Positions 15,201 through 24,697 of a stretch of 64,000 nt of DNA are shown in pieces. Numbering within the stretch: the first letter of the stretch is position 1; each line of letters begins with the position of its first letter. Under the pieces are notes generated by a model. It was not told the DNA's origin. It saw nothing but the letters and a program-made list of their open reading frames with translations, and ran no database searches. The position numbers and the translations under genes were made by a program. This stretch comes from Pseudomonadota bacterium (lineage in GTDB: Bacteria > Pseudomonadota > Gammaproteobacteria > Steroidobacterales > Steroidobacteraceae), in contig JAEZFW010000073.1 of the NCBI GenBank assembly GCA_023417315.1, forward strand, positions 42,407 through 106,406. Reading direction: 5' to 3'.

Positions 15201-18089
15201 TCAGTGCGCTTTGCCAGCGGCCTTGAGCCGCATGGTCTGGCGCAGCGTCTCCTCGGTGCTCGTGGAGCGCAGCGCTGCATCGACGAGGCCGAGCTGCTGC
15301 TCGACGTGCATCTGATGAATGCCCGTGGCAGGCGCAGCGGCCGGCGCGCGACCCGCGTAGAGAAGCTGCTGCTCTTTGGTGAGCGGCTCCTGCAAGCGAT
15401 GTCGGATCTGATACCAGCCGCCTTGGTTCTGAGGCTCTTCCTGGCACCACACGATCTCACGCGCATTCGGATACTTGCGGATCACCGCCGCGTATTCCTC
15501 GATCGGAAACGGATAGAGCTGTTCGATGCGCACAAGCGCCACATTGTGCACGCCATCCGAGCGTCGCGACTCGAGTAGATCGAAGTACACCTTGCCCGCA
15601 CAGAACACGATTCGGGTCACTTGCGAGGCTTGGATATCGTCGATCTCGTCGATGACGTTTCTGAAACCCCCGTGCGTCAGATCCTCGAGCGAGGACACCG
15701 ACAGCTTGTGGCGAAGCAGGCTCTTCGGCGTCATCACGATCAGCGGCTTGCGGAATGGCTGCTTCATCTGACGACGCAACATGTGGAACATCTGTGCTGG
15801 AGTCGAAGGTACGCACACCTGCATGTTCTGCTCGGCGCACAACTGCAGAAAGCGCTCGAGTCGCGCCGACGAATGCTCGGGACCTTGGCCTTCGTATCCG
15901 TGCGGCAGGAACAGCGTCAGGCCGCAGAGTCGGCCCCATTTTGCTTCGCCGGAGCTGATGAATTGATCGATGATCACCTGCGCGCCGTTGGCGAAATCGC
16001 CGAACTGCGCTTCCCAGATCACGAGACAATTGGGCTCCGTCGTCGAGAAGCCGTACTCGAAGCCCATGACCGCTTCCTCGGACAGCAACGAATCGATGAC
16101 CGTGAAGCGCGGCTGGCTCGGCGCGATGTGCTCGAGAGGAATATAGGTCTCGCCCGCGTTCTGGTCGTGCCACACGGCATGACGATGGAAGAATGTGCCG
16201 CGTCCGCTGTCTTGTCCCGTCATACGGATTTCGAAGCCTTCGCACAATAAAGTCGCGTAGGCGAGCGTCTCGGCAAAGCCCCAATCGAGCGGCATCTGCC
16301 CCGCTACCATCTTCTCGCGACTTTGGACGACATTCGCAACTTGGCGATGCAACGTGAGGTTCGGCGGTAGTGTCGTGAGCTTGCCTCCGAGCTCTCGCAG
16401 CAGCTCGACACGCACGCCCGTCTGCACCTGCGCGACGCGCTCTGTCAGCTGAAACTTGCTCCAATCGACGGTGTGCTTATTGCCGATCATGCCAAGCGAG
16501 TGGCGCACGGTCGACTTGCCCTCGTCGAGATCGCGACGATACGTCTCAACCATCGCATCCGCATCCGCTTGCGTGAGTACGCCATCGGAGACGAGCTTCT
16601 GCGCATACTTTTGACGCGGCGTCGGGTGCTCGCGAATCCTGCGGTACATCGTGGGCTGCGTCGCCGACGGCTCGTCGGCTTCGTTGTGTCCGCGACGCCG
16701 GTAGCACACGAGATCGATGACGACGTCCTTGTGGAACGTCATTCGATAATCGAGCGCGAGGCGCGTTACGAACAGAACGGCCTCCGGATCATCGCCATTC
16801 ACGTGGAAGATGGGCGCTTCGATCATCTTCGCCACGTCGCTGCAGTACACCGTCGAACGCGAATCCCGGGGGTCGGAGATCGTGAAGCCCACCTGATTGT
16901 TGATGATGATGTGTACCGTGCCGCCGGTGTAGAAGCCGCGCGCTTGCGAGAGCTGCAGCGTCTCCATCACGACACCTTGCCCGGCGAATGCGGCATCGCC
17001 GTGAATCAACACGGGCACGACCTGATCGCCCTTCGTATCGTTACGCCGCTGCTGACGCGCGCGCACCGAACCTTCGACGACCGGATTTACGACTTCCAGA
17101 TGCGACGGATTGAACGCGAGCGCCACGTGCACGTTGCCGGCAGGCGTACGGATGTCGGTCGAGAAGCCCTTGTGATACTTCACATCGCCCGAGCCTTGCA
17201 TGTGGTTCGAGTCGTAGTGACCTTCGAACTCCGAGAACATGACTTGCGGCGACTTGCCGACGACGTTCACGAGGACGTTCAAGCGTCCACGATGCGCCAT
17301 GCCGATCACGATCTCTTCGACGCCCACTTGGCCGCCCTGCTGAATGAGATCGTCCAGCATCGGGATGAGACTGTCGCCACCTTCGAGCGAGAACCGCTTC
17401 TGCGCCGGATACTTCGTCGCGAAGTACAGCTCGAGCCCCTCGGCGGCGGTCAGGTGGCGGAGTAAAGTCTTGCGCTCCTCGGTCGTCAACCGATGACGCA
17501 CACGCCCTTCGAGAAAGCGGTTCTGCAACCACAGCCGCTCGGTCGAGTTCGACACATGCGCGAACTCCGCGCCGATCGTTCCGCAATAGATCTGACGAAG
17601 CTGCGCGATCATGTCGCGCAGCTTCATCCGCGCAGGGATCGCGTCGGTCCTGCTGCCCGTGAAGAACTCGGTATCGAGATCCGCTTCGCTCAATCCGAAG
17701 TGGCGCAACTCGAGTACTTCAGGGACCGGCCGCTTCATCAAGCCGAGTGGATCGATGTCGGCCAGCAAGTGGCCGCGATTCGAATAGACCTGCACGAGAC
17801 GCGACACGGAGCCCTGCTTCGCCGACGCATCCGATGCCACCGAAACAGCAGCAGTGGGCGCAATGCCCGCCGCGATAGGCAGGCGCGCTCGCTCGGCGAG
17901 TGCCCTGCGGATGGGCTCGTGCGCCCTTTCGGTGCGTGCAGCAGAGCCAAAACCCGCGAAGTATTCTCGCCAGCGCGGCTCGACAGCGTTTGGATCGGCC
18001 AAATACTGTTCGTAGAGAGATTCGACATAAGCGGCGTTCGATGCCCCGAGGGGTGTGGAGTCGAGCAAAGCTCGCAAAGAGTCGCTCAT
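15201..18089 (-). CDS. sucA: 2-oxoglutarate dehydrogenase E1 component
   Basis: This thiamine-diphosphate enzyme decarboxylates 2-oxoglutarate and succinylates the E2 lipoyl group. The 962-residue product has the short N-terminal E2-binding helix region (YVESLYEQYLADP), the ThDP-binding region GDAAFAGQGVVMETL ... INNQVGFT, and C-terminal transketolase-like domains with FLPHGYEGQGPEHSS. Length agrees with the family (about 930-960). It is the first gene of sucA-sucB-lpd; the promoter should lie in 18090-18336. Succinyl-CoA synthetase and sdh genes are not in the window. Confidence 0.97.
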   Translation of the reverse strand: MSDSLRALLDSTPLGASNAAYVESLYEQYLADPNAVEPRWREYFAGFGSAARTERAHEPIRRALAERARLPIAAGIAPTAAVSVASDASAKQGSVSRLVQVYSNRGHLLADIDPLGLMKRPVPEVLELRHFGLSEADLDTEFFTGSRTDAIPARMKLRDMIAQLRQIYCGTIGAEFAHVSNSTERLWLQNRFLEGRVRHRLTTEERKTLLRHLTAAEGLELYFATKYPAQKRFSLEGGDSLIPMLDDLIQQGGQVGVEEIVIGMAHRGRLNVLVNVVGKSPQVMFSEFEGHYDSNHMQGSGDVKYHKGFSTDIRTPAGNVHVALAFNPSHLEVVNPVVEGSVRARQQRRNDTKGDQVVPVLIHGDAAFAGQGVVMETLQLSQARGFYTGGTVHIIINNQVGFTISDPRDSRSTVYCSDVAKMIEAPIFHVNGDDPEAVLFVTRLALDYRMTFHKDVVIDLVCYRRRGHNEADEPSATQPTMYRRIREHPTPRQKYAQKLVSDGVLTQADADAMVETYRRDLDEGKSTVRHSLGMIGNKHTVDWSKFQLTERVAQVQTGVRVELLRELGGKLTTLPPNLTLHRQVANVVQSREKMVAGQMPLDWGFAETLAYATLLCEGFEIRMTGQDSGRGTFFHRHAVWHDQNAGETYIPLEHIAPSQPRFTVIDSLLSEEAVMGFEYGFSTTEPNCLVIWEAQFGDFANGAQVIIDQFISSGEAKWGRLCGLTLFLPHGYEGQGPEHSSARLERFLQLCAEQNMQVCVPSTPAQMFHMLRRQMKQPFRKPLIVMTPKSLLRHKLSVSSLEDLTHGGFRNVIDEIDDIQASQVTRIVFCAGKVYFDLLESRRSDGVHNVALVRIEQLYPFPIEEYAAVIRKYPNAREIVWCQEEPQNQGGWYQIRHRLQEPLTKEQQLLYAGRAPAAAPATGIHQMHVEQQLGLVDAALRSTSTEETLRQTMRLKAAGKAH

Positions 18090-18336
18090 TGCGATCGCGA
18101 ATTCCTGTGCGGAGTCGGAAGGAAGATGTGCGGACGGGTCGTCAAAGGCCCACTAGTGTAGCCGAACCCGCGGTCGGTAGAGAAACGCTCGCCTAGTTGT
18201 TTCGTGAAGCGCTGCTCGCTCGTCCTTGCCTTACGAACGAGACGATCCCCTACTTGCTTTAGAAGGATTCAAGAGTATCGGATCGGACGAAGTCTGCCTT
18301 CGCAGAACGCGAGCAGGCACAGCGTCTCCAGTCGGT

Positions 18337-20118
18337 TCAAGCCCCGCGCTGCATGCTGATTGGCAGGGGTGTCACCGAACGCACGCCACCGGAGCGCGCT
18401 GTCGTTTCGACGATGCGATTGGCGCCCACCACGGTGACGCCAGGCGGAATGTCACGCGTGACCACCGCATTCGCACCGATCGTCACGCCGTCTCCGATGC
18501 GAACATCGCCGAGCACGCGCGCCCCCGCACCGATGTACACATCGTTACCGATCACGGGCGCGACGCTCTCGCCCTGGTCCTTATCTCCGATCGCCACCTG
18601 CTGCATCACCGTCACGCGTTCCCCGATGGCTGCTTGTGGGTGCATGACGATGCCGTAGGGGTGCGGTATATAAATATGAGAAGGCAGACGGCAATAGATG
18701 TCGCTGTTGTATAGAATGCGCACCAGCTTGCTCAGCACCGGGACGCGTCGTCGACAGAAGAACAGCAACACCTCGGTCGCCACAGAGTTCTGAGGTGTGG
18801 CGAGCGGCAGCCGCAGCCGCATCGCCGTCCGATTCTCGAGATGAGCGACGATGGCACGCTCGGCCGCAGCGACCAGCTTGTCGAGCGGCTCTCGTGCATC
18901 CAACACCACGACGTTCTCATAGCCACGTAGCAGGCGTCGATACTCACCGCGCTGCCGGCTCGATTCCTGCGCCGAGATCTCCGCATTGCGAGAGCTGATG
19001 ATGTCCGAAGGTGCGTCGAGAACCAACCAGAGATGCGGCCGCGGGATCCAAGGCAGAATCGCACGAGCAACCGCGAACGGGCGCTTCATGCGATAGCGGG
19101 TGGGATCGACGAGCACATCGTCGTAGTAGCGATTCGATACGACGAGCATCGTGCGCACGAGCCGCGGGCGGATCTGCCAGCAGTATCCGAGCCAATAGTC
19201 GAGTGCAAACATCAAGAGCTTCGCTGCTGTCGCGAAGCGACCGCGAGGACGCGAGGCGCTCCCCTCTTTCGTCGTCGCACGGAAGATCTTTGGACGCAGC
19301 TCCATCGTGTGCACGCCGCTGAACGGTGCGAGCGGACGCTCCTTCAATGCGGCGATCAAGCTCGACTTGCCTACGCCTGATGGACCGAGACACGCCAACA
19401 ACAATCCCGAGGGGCTGATCCACTCGCGGATGCGAGTCCGCGCCTCGTAGAGCCAGTCGAGAACCCGAAACCGCTTGCGCCGTCGGATGCACGCGCCAAG
19501 AAGCGGGAGAATCTGACGCGCGACATCCCAATCGCCGCTCTCCGCCGCTCGCGCGATGACGCCTCCCTCTCGCGCGGGATCCCAGAACTTCGCCACTTGG
19601 GATGCAACCCCTTGGGGGTCACGCTGCCAACATTCGCTCAAGTGCTGACCATGGGATTCGCTCAAGGTGCCTTCATGCACGCAGCGGAGCAAGTAATAGG
19701 CAAACTCCATTGCGGGAGTCGCGACGAAGAACGCCGGGCGCAGTCTTACCGCTCCTGGCTCGACATAGCGGTCCTTGAGCAAGTCGCGGCCTTCGAGCAG
19801 TGTGCGCCCTCGCCGCACGAAGTCCGCGAAGACTTCAACCGCGACGAACTCGGGACGCTCGTCGCGATTGAGCCAGCTCACCAAGCAGCGCCATCCCAGT
19901 CGCTCATCCCGCGTGCACGTCACCAACTTCGCATCGCTCTGCTGGCAAAACTTGTGCAGCGTCAGCGGCACCTGCTCCAGAAACTCTTCTGAGACCACGA
20001 GCTCGATACGCGAACCCGGGATGGCAGGCGTACATGCATCTCCGAGCAATGCATAGTCGATGTGCTCCTCCTCGAGGAACCGACACAACTCGATGGCTAC
20101 CAGGTGAACGCTGCGCAT
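18337..20118 (-). CDS. Three-domain fusion: nucleotidyltransferase-like, P-loop kinase-like, hexapeptide acyltransferase
   Basis: The product has 593 residues. Residues 1-215 resemble nucleotidyltransferase-like proteins of surface-polysaccharide clusters (IDYALLGD, then SRIELVVS in place of the acidic pair), so catalysis by this part is doubtful. Residues 235-430 form a P-loop NTPase like thymidylate-kinase relatives, with GPSGVGKSS (245-253), YYDD (331-334) and a lid-like Arg-rich stretch near 378-397. Residues 480-570 are a left-handed beta-helix acyltransferase like serine acetyltransferase, with HPQAAIG, IGNDVYIGAGA, IGDGVTIGANAVVTRDIPPG. It starts 12 nt after a polyprenyl-phosphate sugar transferase gene, so a cell-surface glycan role is likely. 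The substrate is unknown; domain calls rest on motifs only. Confidence 0.72.
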   Translation of the reverse strand: MRSVHLVAIELCRFLEEEHIDYALLGDACTPAIPGSRIELVVSEEFLEQVPLTLHKFCQQSDAKLVTCTRDERLGWRCLVSWLNRDERPEFVAVEVFADFVRRGRTLLEGRDLLKDRYVEPGAVRLRPAFFVATPAMEFAYYLLRCVHEGTLSESHGQHLSECWQRDPQGVASQVAKFWDPAREGGVIARAAESGDWDVARQILPLLGACIRRRKRFRVLDWLYEARTRIREWISPSGLLLACLGPSGVGKSSLIAALKERPLAPFSGVHTMELRPKIFRATTKEGSASRPRGRFATAAKLLMFALDYWLGYCWQIRPRLVRTMLVVSNRYYDDVLVDPTRYRMKRPFAVARAILPWIPRPHLWLVLDAPSDIISSRNAEISAQESSRQRGEYRRLLRGYENVVVLDAREPLDKLVAAAERAIVAHLENRTAMRLRLPLATPQNSVATEVLLFFCRRRVPVLSKLVRILYNSDIYCRLPSHIYIPHPYGIVMHPQAAIGERVTVMQQVAIGDKDQGESVAPVIGNDVYIGAGARVLGDVRIGDGVTIGANAVVTRDIPPGVTVVGANRIVETTARSGGVRSVTPLPISMQRGA

Positions 20119-20130
20119 GAATGGAAGTGC

Positions 20131-21609
20131 TCAGTACGCGTTCTTGTCGCTCACGACGAGGCGCGCCGTACGCAGGAGGATCGAGATATCGAGCGCGAGC
20201 GACCAATTGCGCAGGTAGTGCAGATCGTACTCGACTCTTCGTTTCATCTTCTCCAGCGTCTCTGTCTCACCGCGAAATCCGTTTACTTGTGCCCATCCCG
20301 TGATCCCCGGCCGCACTTTGTGTCGAAGCATGTAGCCGTCGATCAGCTTGCGATACTCCTCGTTGTGCGCGATCGCATGAGGCCGCGGTCCGACGAGGCT
20401 CATGCTGCCGAACAGAACGTTGAACAATTGCGGCAATTCATCGAGCGAGGTCTTGCGCAGGAAACGCCCGAGGCGGGTGACGCGCGGATCGTCCTTCGTC
20501 GCCTGCGCGACCGAGCCGCCGTTTTCGCACACCGACATTGTTCTGAACTTGTAGACCAAGATGCGTTCCCCGTAGAGCCCATAGCGACGTTGCTTGAAGA
20601 TGATGGGGCCAGACGAGCTCAAACGCACACCGACTGCAATTGCCAACATCACGGGCCACAACAGCGCGATGAGAGCGGCGGAGAACGCGATGTCGCTAGC
20701 GCGCTTCAGCACACCATTCATCCCGCTAAACGGCGTCTCGCAGACCGCGAGCACCGGAATGCCGTCGATCTCTGCGAGCTGCGCTCGCATCAGATCGAAC
20801 ACGAAGATGTCTGGAACGAAATAAACCGAGGCCGTCGTATCGCGCAGCTCCTCCATCAGCTTCGTCACGCGCTCTTCTGCGCGGATCGGCAGGCATATGT
20901 AAATATTGCTCACCGCGTTGAGGCGCACGTAGTCTGCGATGTCAGTCATCGTGCCGAGGAGCTGCTCCTCCGGCAGATTCGACATGCGCTCTCCGAGGCG
21001 GTCGTCGAAGAATCCTTTGAACGTGCCGAGATGCGGATTCGCCTGCAGACGCTGCGCCAAGCGTCGGCCGCATTCGTTTGCGCCAACGATGATGTGACTC
21101 TGGGCGATCGAGCCACGGAGCGCTGAGAATGCCGCGAATCGCCTCAAGCCCATTTGCGCTGCAATGACGACGAACGGGGTAATTGCGAACCATGTAAGGA
21201 TTACCTTACGAGAAAACGTATCGGTGACCTTGAATGCGAATGCCATGAACAGCAGCACGGCCGAGACCATGAGCCACTCACCGAATATCCGATGACGGAC
21301 AACGGCGCTCACATTGCGATTCAATGAGGCATCGAGGATCGGGTCGCTCACGATCTGCGCCGAAACGATGAACGTCAGCGCCGCGAGCGCCCAATAGGGT
21401 GGCTCGATCCGCTGCCCGTAGATCAAAGCGCAGGCGAACATCGTCAGCACGATCACCGCTGGATTGAACGTGTGCTTGAGAAGCGTGACGGAAGGCGGCT
21501 CAGCCGTGCCACGGTGCACTCGCGTATAAAAGCTGCGCTGCATCGTTCGTGTGCGCGGAGCGTTCGGAACTGGTGCGCGAATGACTTTGGCTTGTGCGGT
21601 ATCGCGCAT
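20131..21609 (-). CDS. Undecaprenyl-phosphate sugar-phosphate transferase, WcaJ-like
   Basis: This inner-membrane enzyme starts a polysaccharide by moving a hexose-1-phosphate from UDP-sugar to undecaprenyl phosphate. The 492-residue product has several membrane helices in the first 170 residues, a Rossmann-like middle domain (IIVGANECGRRLA), and a C-terminal bacterial sugar transferase domain with KFRTM, DELPQLFNVL, SLVGPRP and RPGITGWAQVNG. This layout fits the WcaJ/EPS family. It is followed at 12 nt by the fusion gene; no glycosyltransferases, Wzx, Wzy or export genes are nearby, so the rest of the pathway lies elsewhere. Confidence 0.9.
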   Translation of the reverse strand: MRDTAQAKVIRAPVPNAPRTRTMQRSFYTRVHRGTAEPPSVTLLKHTFNPAVIVLTMFACALIYGQRIEPPYWALAALTFIVSAQIVSDPILDASLNRNVSAVVRHRIFGEWLMVSAVLLFMAFAFKVTDTFSRKVILTWFAITPFVVIAAQMGLRRFAAFSALRGSIAQSHIIVGANECGRRLAQRLQANPHLGTFKGFFDDRLGERMSNLPEEQLLGTMTDIADYVRLNAVSNIYICLPIRAEERVTKLMEELRDTTASVYFVPDIFVFDLMRAQLAEIDGIPVLAVCETPFSGMNGVLKRASDIAFSAALIALLWPVMLAIAVGVRLSSSGPIIFKQRRYGLYGERILVYKFRTMSVCENGGSVAQATKDDPRVTRLGRFLRKTSLDELPQLFNVLFGSMSLVGPRPHAIAHNEEYRKLIDGYMLRHKVRPGITGWAQVNGFRGETETLEKMKRRVEYDLHYLRNWSLALDISILLRTARLVVSDKNAY

Positions 21610-21825
21610 GAAGAGGTTGCGTCGGTGAAGCTTAGACAGACAAGTGCGTAACTAACTCCTCCCCAAAAAGTTCCGGGCGTCGCAAGAGTGCAATAAAAGT
21701 TGGCGCGCTGCGGCTTTTGAGTGTTGCGTAAGGCCGACGCTCAACGCAGGCGCTGTCGGCTTGGGACGACGCGCTGCTGACTGCAACGTGGTGAATGCGA
21801 GACGCTTCCGAGCGACAGAGCGAGG

Positions 21826-22668
21826 TCAGCTGCGTACGCCAAGGCCCTCTTCGATCTTGCGAACGAGATCGACCAAGCGCGGGCGCACGTCGTTCAGCAG
21901 ATACTCAGCAGTGACTTTGAATGCCGGAGCTCCGCAGTTGATTGCCATCGCGGGCAGCCCGTTACCGGGGTGAAAGGCGACAGCGATGCCGTTTACATCC
22001 GGCTGCCACTCACCAAAGGAGGTGCACACTCCGAGCTGCGCGTAGGTCGCGAGCGACTTTTCGATTCCCTGCTTCAGCGCTGGCCACGACAGGTGATCGA
22101 GCTCTTTCAATTGGTCGAGCAAGTCCGCGCGTTCGGTCTCGCTGCACACGGCGAGATAGCTGCGCCCAATTGCCGATGATCCGAGCGGCAAGCGCATACC
22201 CACTTCCATGTTGAGCGACAGCACGGCGTTGCCCTTGCAGACCTCGACGCACACCATGCTCAGGCGTTGCCGCGCCCCAAGCGCGACCGAAGTCCCGGTC
22301 GAATCCGCGAGCTCCTGCATGAGCGGCCGCGCGAGATCGCGGACCTCGAACCGTCCAAGCACCGCGCTACCGAGTGCGAGGGTCGCAGTGCCGAGGCGAT
22401 ACTTGCCGGATTCTTTGACGTAGTGGAGGTAGCCGAGCTTCGTGAGTGTGTAGGTCAGCCGCGAGACCGTGGATTTGGGCAACCGGCAACGCTCGGAGAT
22501 CTCCTGATTGCCGAGCATTCGGCTGCCGCTGCGAAAACACGAAAGTACGTCCAAGCCGCGCGAGAGCGCGGTGACGAAATGTCGATCCTGCTTACCCACA
22601 TGTGGGCGGGGCTCGCTCGCTGATGTTGTAGCCATCACTCGTGTCGTATCGGATGCTCTGGTCGCCAT
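21826..22668 (-). CDS. IclR-family transcriptional regulator
   Basis: The 280-residue product has a winged helix-turn-helix (about 32-95: SRGLDVLSCF, LPKSTVSRLTYTL) and a C-terminal GAF-like effector domain. It begins 36 nt after the acyl-CoA synthetase gene and is probably co-transcribed with it, next to the divergent acyl-CoA dehydrogenase pair. By context it is likely to control this acyl-CoA degradation locus; the effector is unknown. An alternative ATG at residue 12 would remove a non-conserved leader. Confidence 0.88.
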   Translation of the reverse strand: MATRASDTTRVMATTSASEPRPHVGKQDRHFVTALSRGLDVLSCFRSGSRMLGNQEISERCRLPKSTVSRLTYTLTKLGYLHYVKESGKYRLGTATLALGSAVLGRFEVRDLARPLMQELADSTGTSVALGARQRLSMVCVEVCKGNAVLSLNMEVGMRLPLGSSAIGRSYLAVCSETERADLLDQLKELDHLSWPALKQGIEKSLATYAQLGVCTSFGEWQPDVNGIAVAFHPGNGLPAMAINCGAPAFKVTAEYLLNDVRPRLVDLVRKIEEGLGVRS

Positions 22669-22704
22669 AGGTCGCCTTGCTCGTTGCTTCGTCTTTGCGC
22701 GCGC

Positions 22705-24372
22705 TCACGAGCGCGCGAATTCTGCTTCTTGGAGAATTCGCCACTGCACCTTGCCGGTCGCGGACTTCGGCAACGTGTCCACGAACTGCACGATTCGCGG
22801 GCACTTGTACGCAGCCATGTTCTCGCGCGTCCATTCGATGATGTCGTGCTCGGAGATCTTTCCTTTGTGCGTCTCGCGTAGGACGACGAGCACCTTCACA
22901 GTCTCGCCGCGATATTCATCCCGCGCCGCGATCACGCACGCTTCCTGAATCGCCGGGTGTCGATACATCTGTGCCTCGACCTCTGCAGGCCAGACTTTGT
23001 AGCCGGCGGCGTTGATCATTCGCTTGAGGCGATCCACCAAGAAGAAGTAGCCCTCTTCATCCACATAGCCGAGATCGCCGGTGCGGAAGAAAGTACGATC
23101 TTCGATCTCGATGAACGCCGCTCGCGTCGCCTCTTCACGGCGCCAGTAGCCTTTGAAGACTTGAGGACCCGATGTCACGATCTCTCCGACCTGTCCGGGC
23201 GGAAGCTCCGCGAGCGTATCGGGATCGACGATGCGCGAATCCGTGCTGGGTACAGGAATGCCCAAGCATTGCAGCTTCGGCCGATCGATCGGATTGATAT
23301 GAGTAGGCGCGGCCGTTTCGGTGAGACCGTAGCCTTCGACGTAAGGTGCACCGATCAACGATTGCAGGCGCTCGGCAACTGCCGCCGGCATCGCGGCACC
23401 GCCGCCCGTCAAGCGCTGCAGCGATGAGACGTCATATTCGTTCAAGCGCGGATTCGCGATGAAATCGACGACCATCGTTGCGATCGCAGTCCACAATCGA
23501 ATTCGATGCCGCTCGATCAGCTGCGCCGCAAGATCGCGGTCCCACCTGCACATGAGCACAATCGTACCGCCGTAGTAGATCGGCCCATTCATGCCGCCCT
23601 GCATGCTCGTCACGTGAAAGAATGGGAGCACGACGAGCTGTGTGGAATCTTGGTGCGAGCGGAACCACACGGTATTTACGATAGTGGTATGCATCACGTT
23701 GCGATGTGTGAGCATGCAACCCTTGGCGCGCCCCGTCGTCCCGGAGCTGTACGGAATGACGCAGAGATCGTCGGGACCGGCAATGAGGGGACCGAGCGCA
23801 CATCGTGCGCTCAGCGCATCGCTCCACGCCACGAACGGACGCTCACAGATCTTCCGGGGTGCACTCACGATCTCGGGCATGCGCAGATCGGTATCTGCCC
23901 GAACGTAATCCGAATAGGCGGCGACGATGACGTGCTCGAGAAGCGCGCCTTCGCCATCCACGAGCGGCTTCGCATGGCCGATGACCTCTTGACCGACGAT
24001 CGCAGTCCGAGCCCCGCTATCTTCTGCGACATACGCGAGCTCCTCGGACACACTCATCGGATTCACTGGAACCACGACGGCGTTTGCACGCAAGATCGCG
24101 TAGTACGCGATCACGAACTGCGGACTGTTCTGCAGTACCAACATGACGCGGTCACCGGCCGCGACTTTGCACTCGTGTTGCAGGTAACCCGCGAGCTGCT
24201 CGGCTTCCTGCTTCAAACGCCAATAGGTGAGCACGCCGTCGAAGAAGATCGCGAATGGCTTGTTCGGATATCGCGTCGCCGAGACTTCGAGGTTGTAGAA
24301 GAGATTCGTCTCGGGCGAGGTAGCGTCGTGCGCAAGGCCCTTCGGCCAGAAATTGTGATGCGTGCGGGGCAT
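22705..24372 (-). CDS. AMP-forming acyl-CoA synthetase
   Basis: This ligase activates a carboxylic acid to its CoA thioester through an acyl-adenylate. The ATG at 24372 gives 555 residues; a TTG at 24456 would add 28 residues. Motifs are A3 YSSGTTGRAKG, A5 GYGLTETAAP, A7 TGDLGYVDEEG, A8 DRLKRMINAAGYKVWP, and the A10 lysine in KSATGKVQW. The family fits medium/long-chain or aromatic acids; the substrate is not readable. It is divergent from two acyl-CoA dehydrogenase genes and precedes an IclR regulator, which suggests a dedicated acid-catabolic pathway. Confidence 0.9.
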   Translation of the reverse strand: MPRTHHNFWPKGLAHDATSPETNLFYNLEVSATRYPNKPFAIFFDGVLTYWRLKQEAEQLAGYLQHECKVAAGDRVMLVLQNSPQFVIAYYAILRANAVVVPVNPMSVSEELAYVAEDSGARTAIVGQEVIGHAKPLVDGEGALLEHVIVAAYSDYVRADTDLRMPEIVSAPRKICERPFVAWSDALSARCALGPLIAGPDDLCVIPYSSGTTGRAKGCMLTHRNVMHTTIVNTVWFRSHQDSTQLVVLPFFHVTSMQGGMNGPIYYGGTIVLMCRWDRDLAAQLIERHRIRLWTAIATMVVDFIANPRLNEYDVSSLQRLTGGGAAMPAAVAERLQSLIGAPYVEGYGLTETAAPTHINPIDRPKLQCLGIPVPSTDSRIVDPDTLAELPPGQVGEIVTSGPQVFKGYWRREEATRAAFIEIEDRTFFRTGDLGYVDEEGYFFLVDRLKRMINAAGYKVWPAEVEAQMYRHPAIQEACVIAARDEYRGETVKVLVVLRETHKGKISEHDIIEWTRENMAAYKCPRIVQFVDTLPKSATGKVQWRILQEAEFARS

Positions 24373-24697
24373 GCGCCGCTGCGGGTCTCGTGATGACGCG
24401 TGAACGCTGTGACTTTGATGTTCTGGTTCGAATTCGACTGCAGCAATGGCCGGCAAGTTCCGGTGTGCAGATCAAGATTCTGATCCGACGCTAGCACATC
24501 GCCGCGCCTCCAACCAGTAGTTCGCCTCAATGTTCAGCAAAACGCTGCATATTGTCTCGGAGCCTGCATACAAGCGCCGCAATACCCGCATTGCGATGCC
24601 CGATCTCCATCCCTATGATCGAGACCGCTGAATGAAACACTCGTTCCGCACTGCAATTCTACGACGACTTCGATTCTAACGACGAAAGGTCTCTTCG
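24373..24697. promoter_or_regulatory. Divergent control region between acyl-CoA synthetase and dehydrogenases
   Basis: The 325-nt stretch has no gene and must hold both promoters. It contains the palindrome CGCAAT-N6-ATTGCG (24578-24595) and a near-palindrome GAAAC-ACTC-GTTCC (24634-24647). Either could be the operator of the neighbouring IclR regulator; this is inference from symmetry and position. Confidence 0.45.

Noticed and set aside
16473..17465. 330-codon open frame on the plus strand opposite sucA
   Set aside because: Product is rich in Arg, His and Asp with no domain; sucA is fully supported on the other strand.
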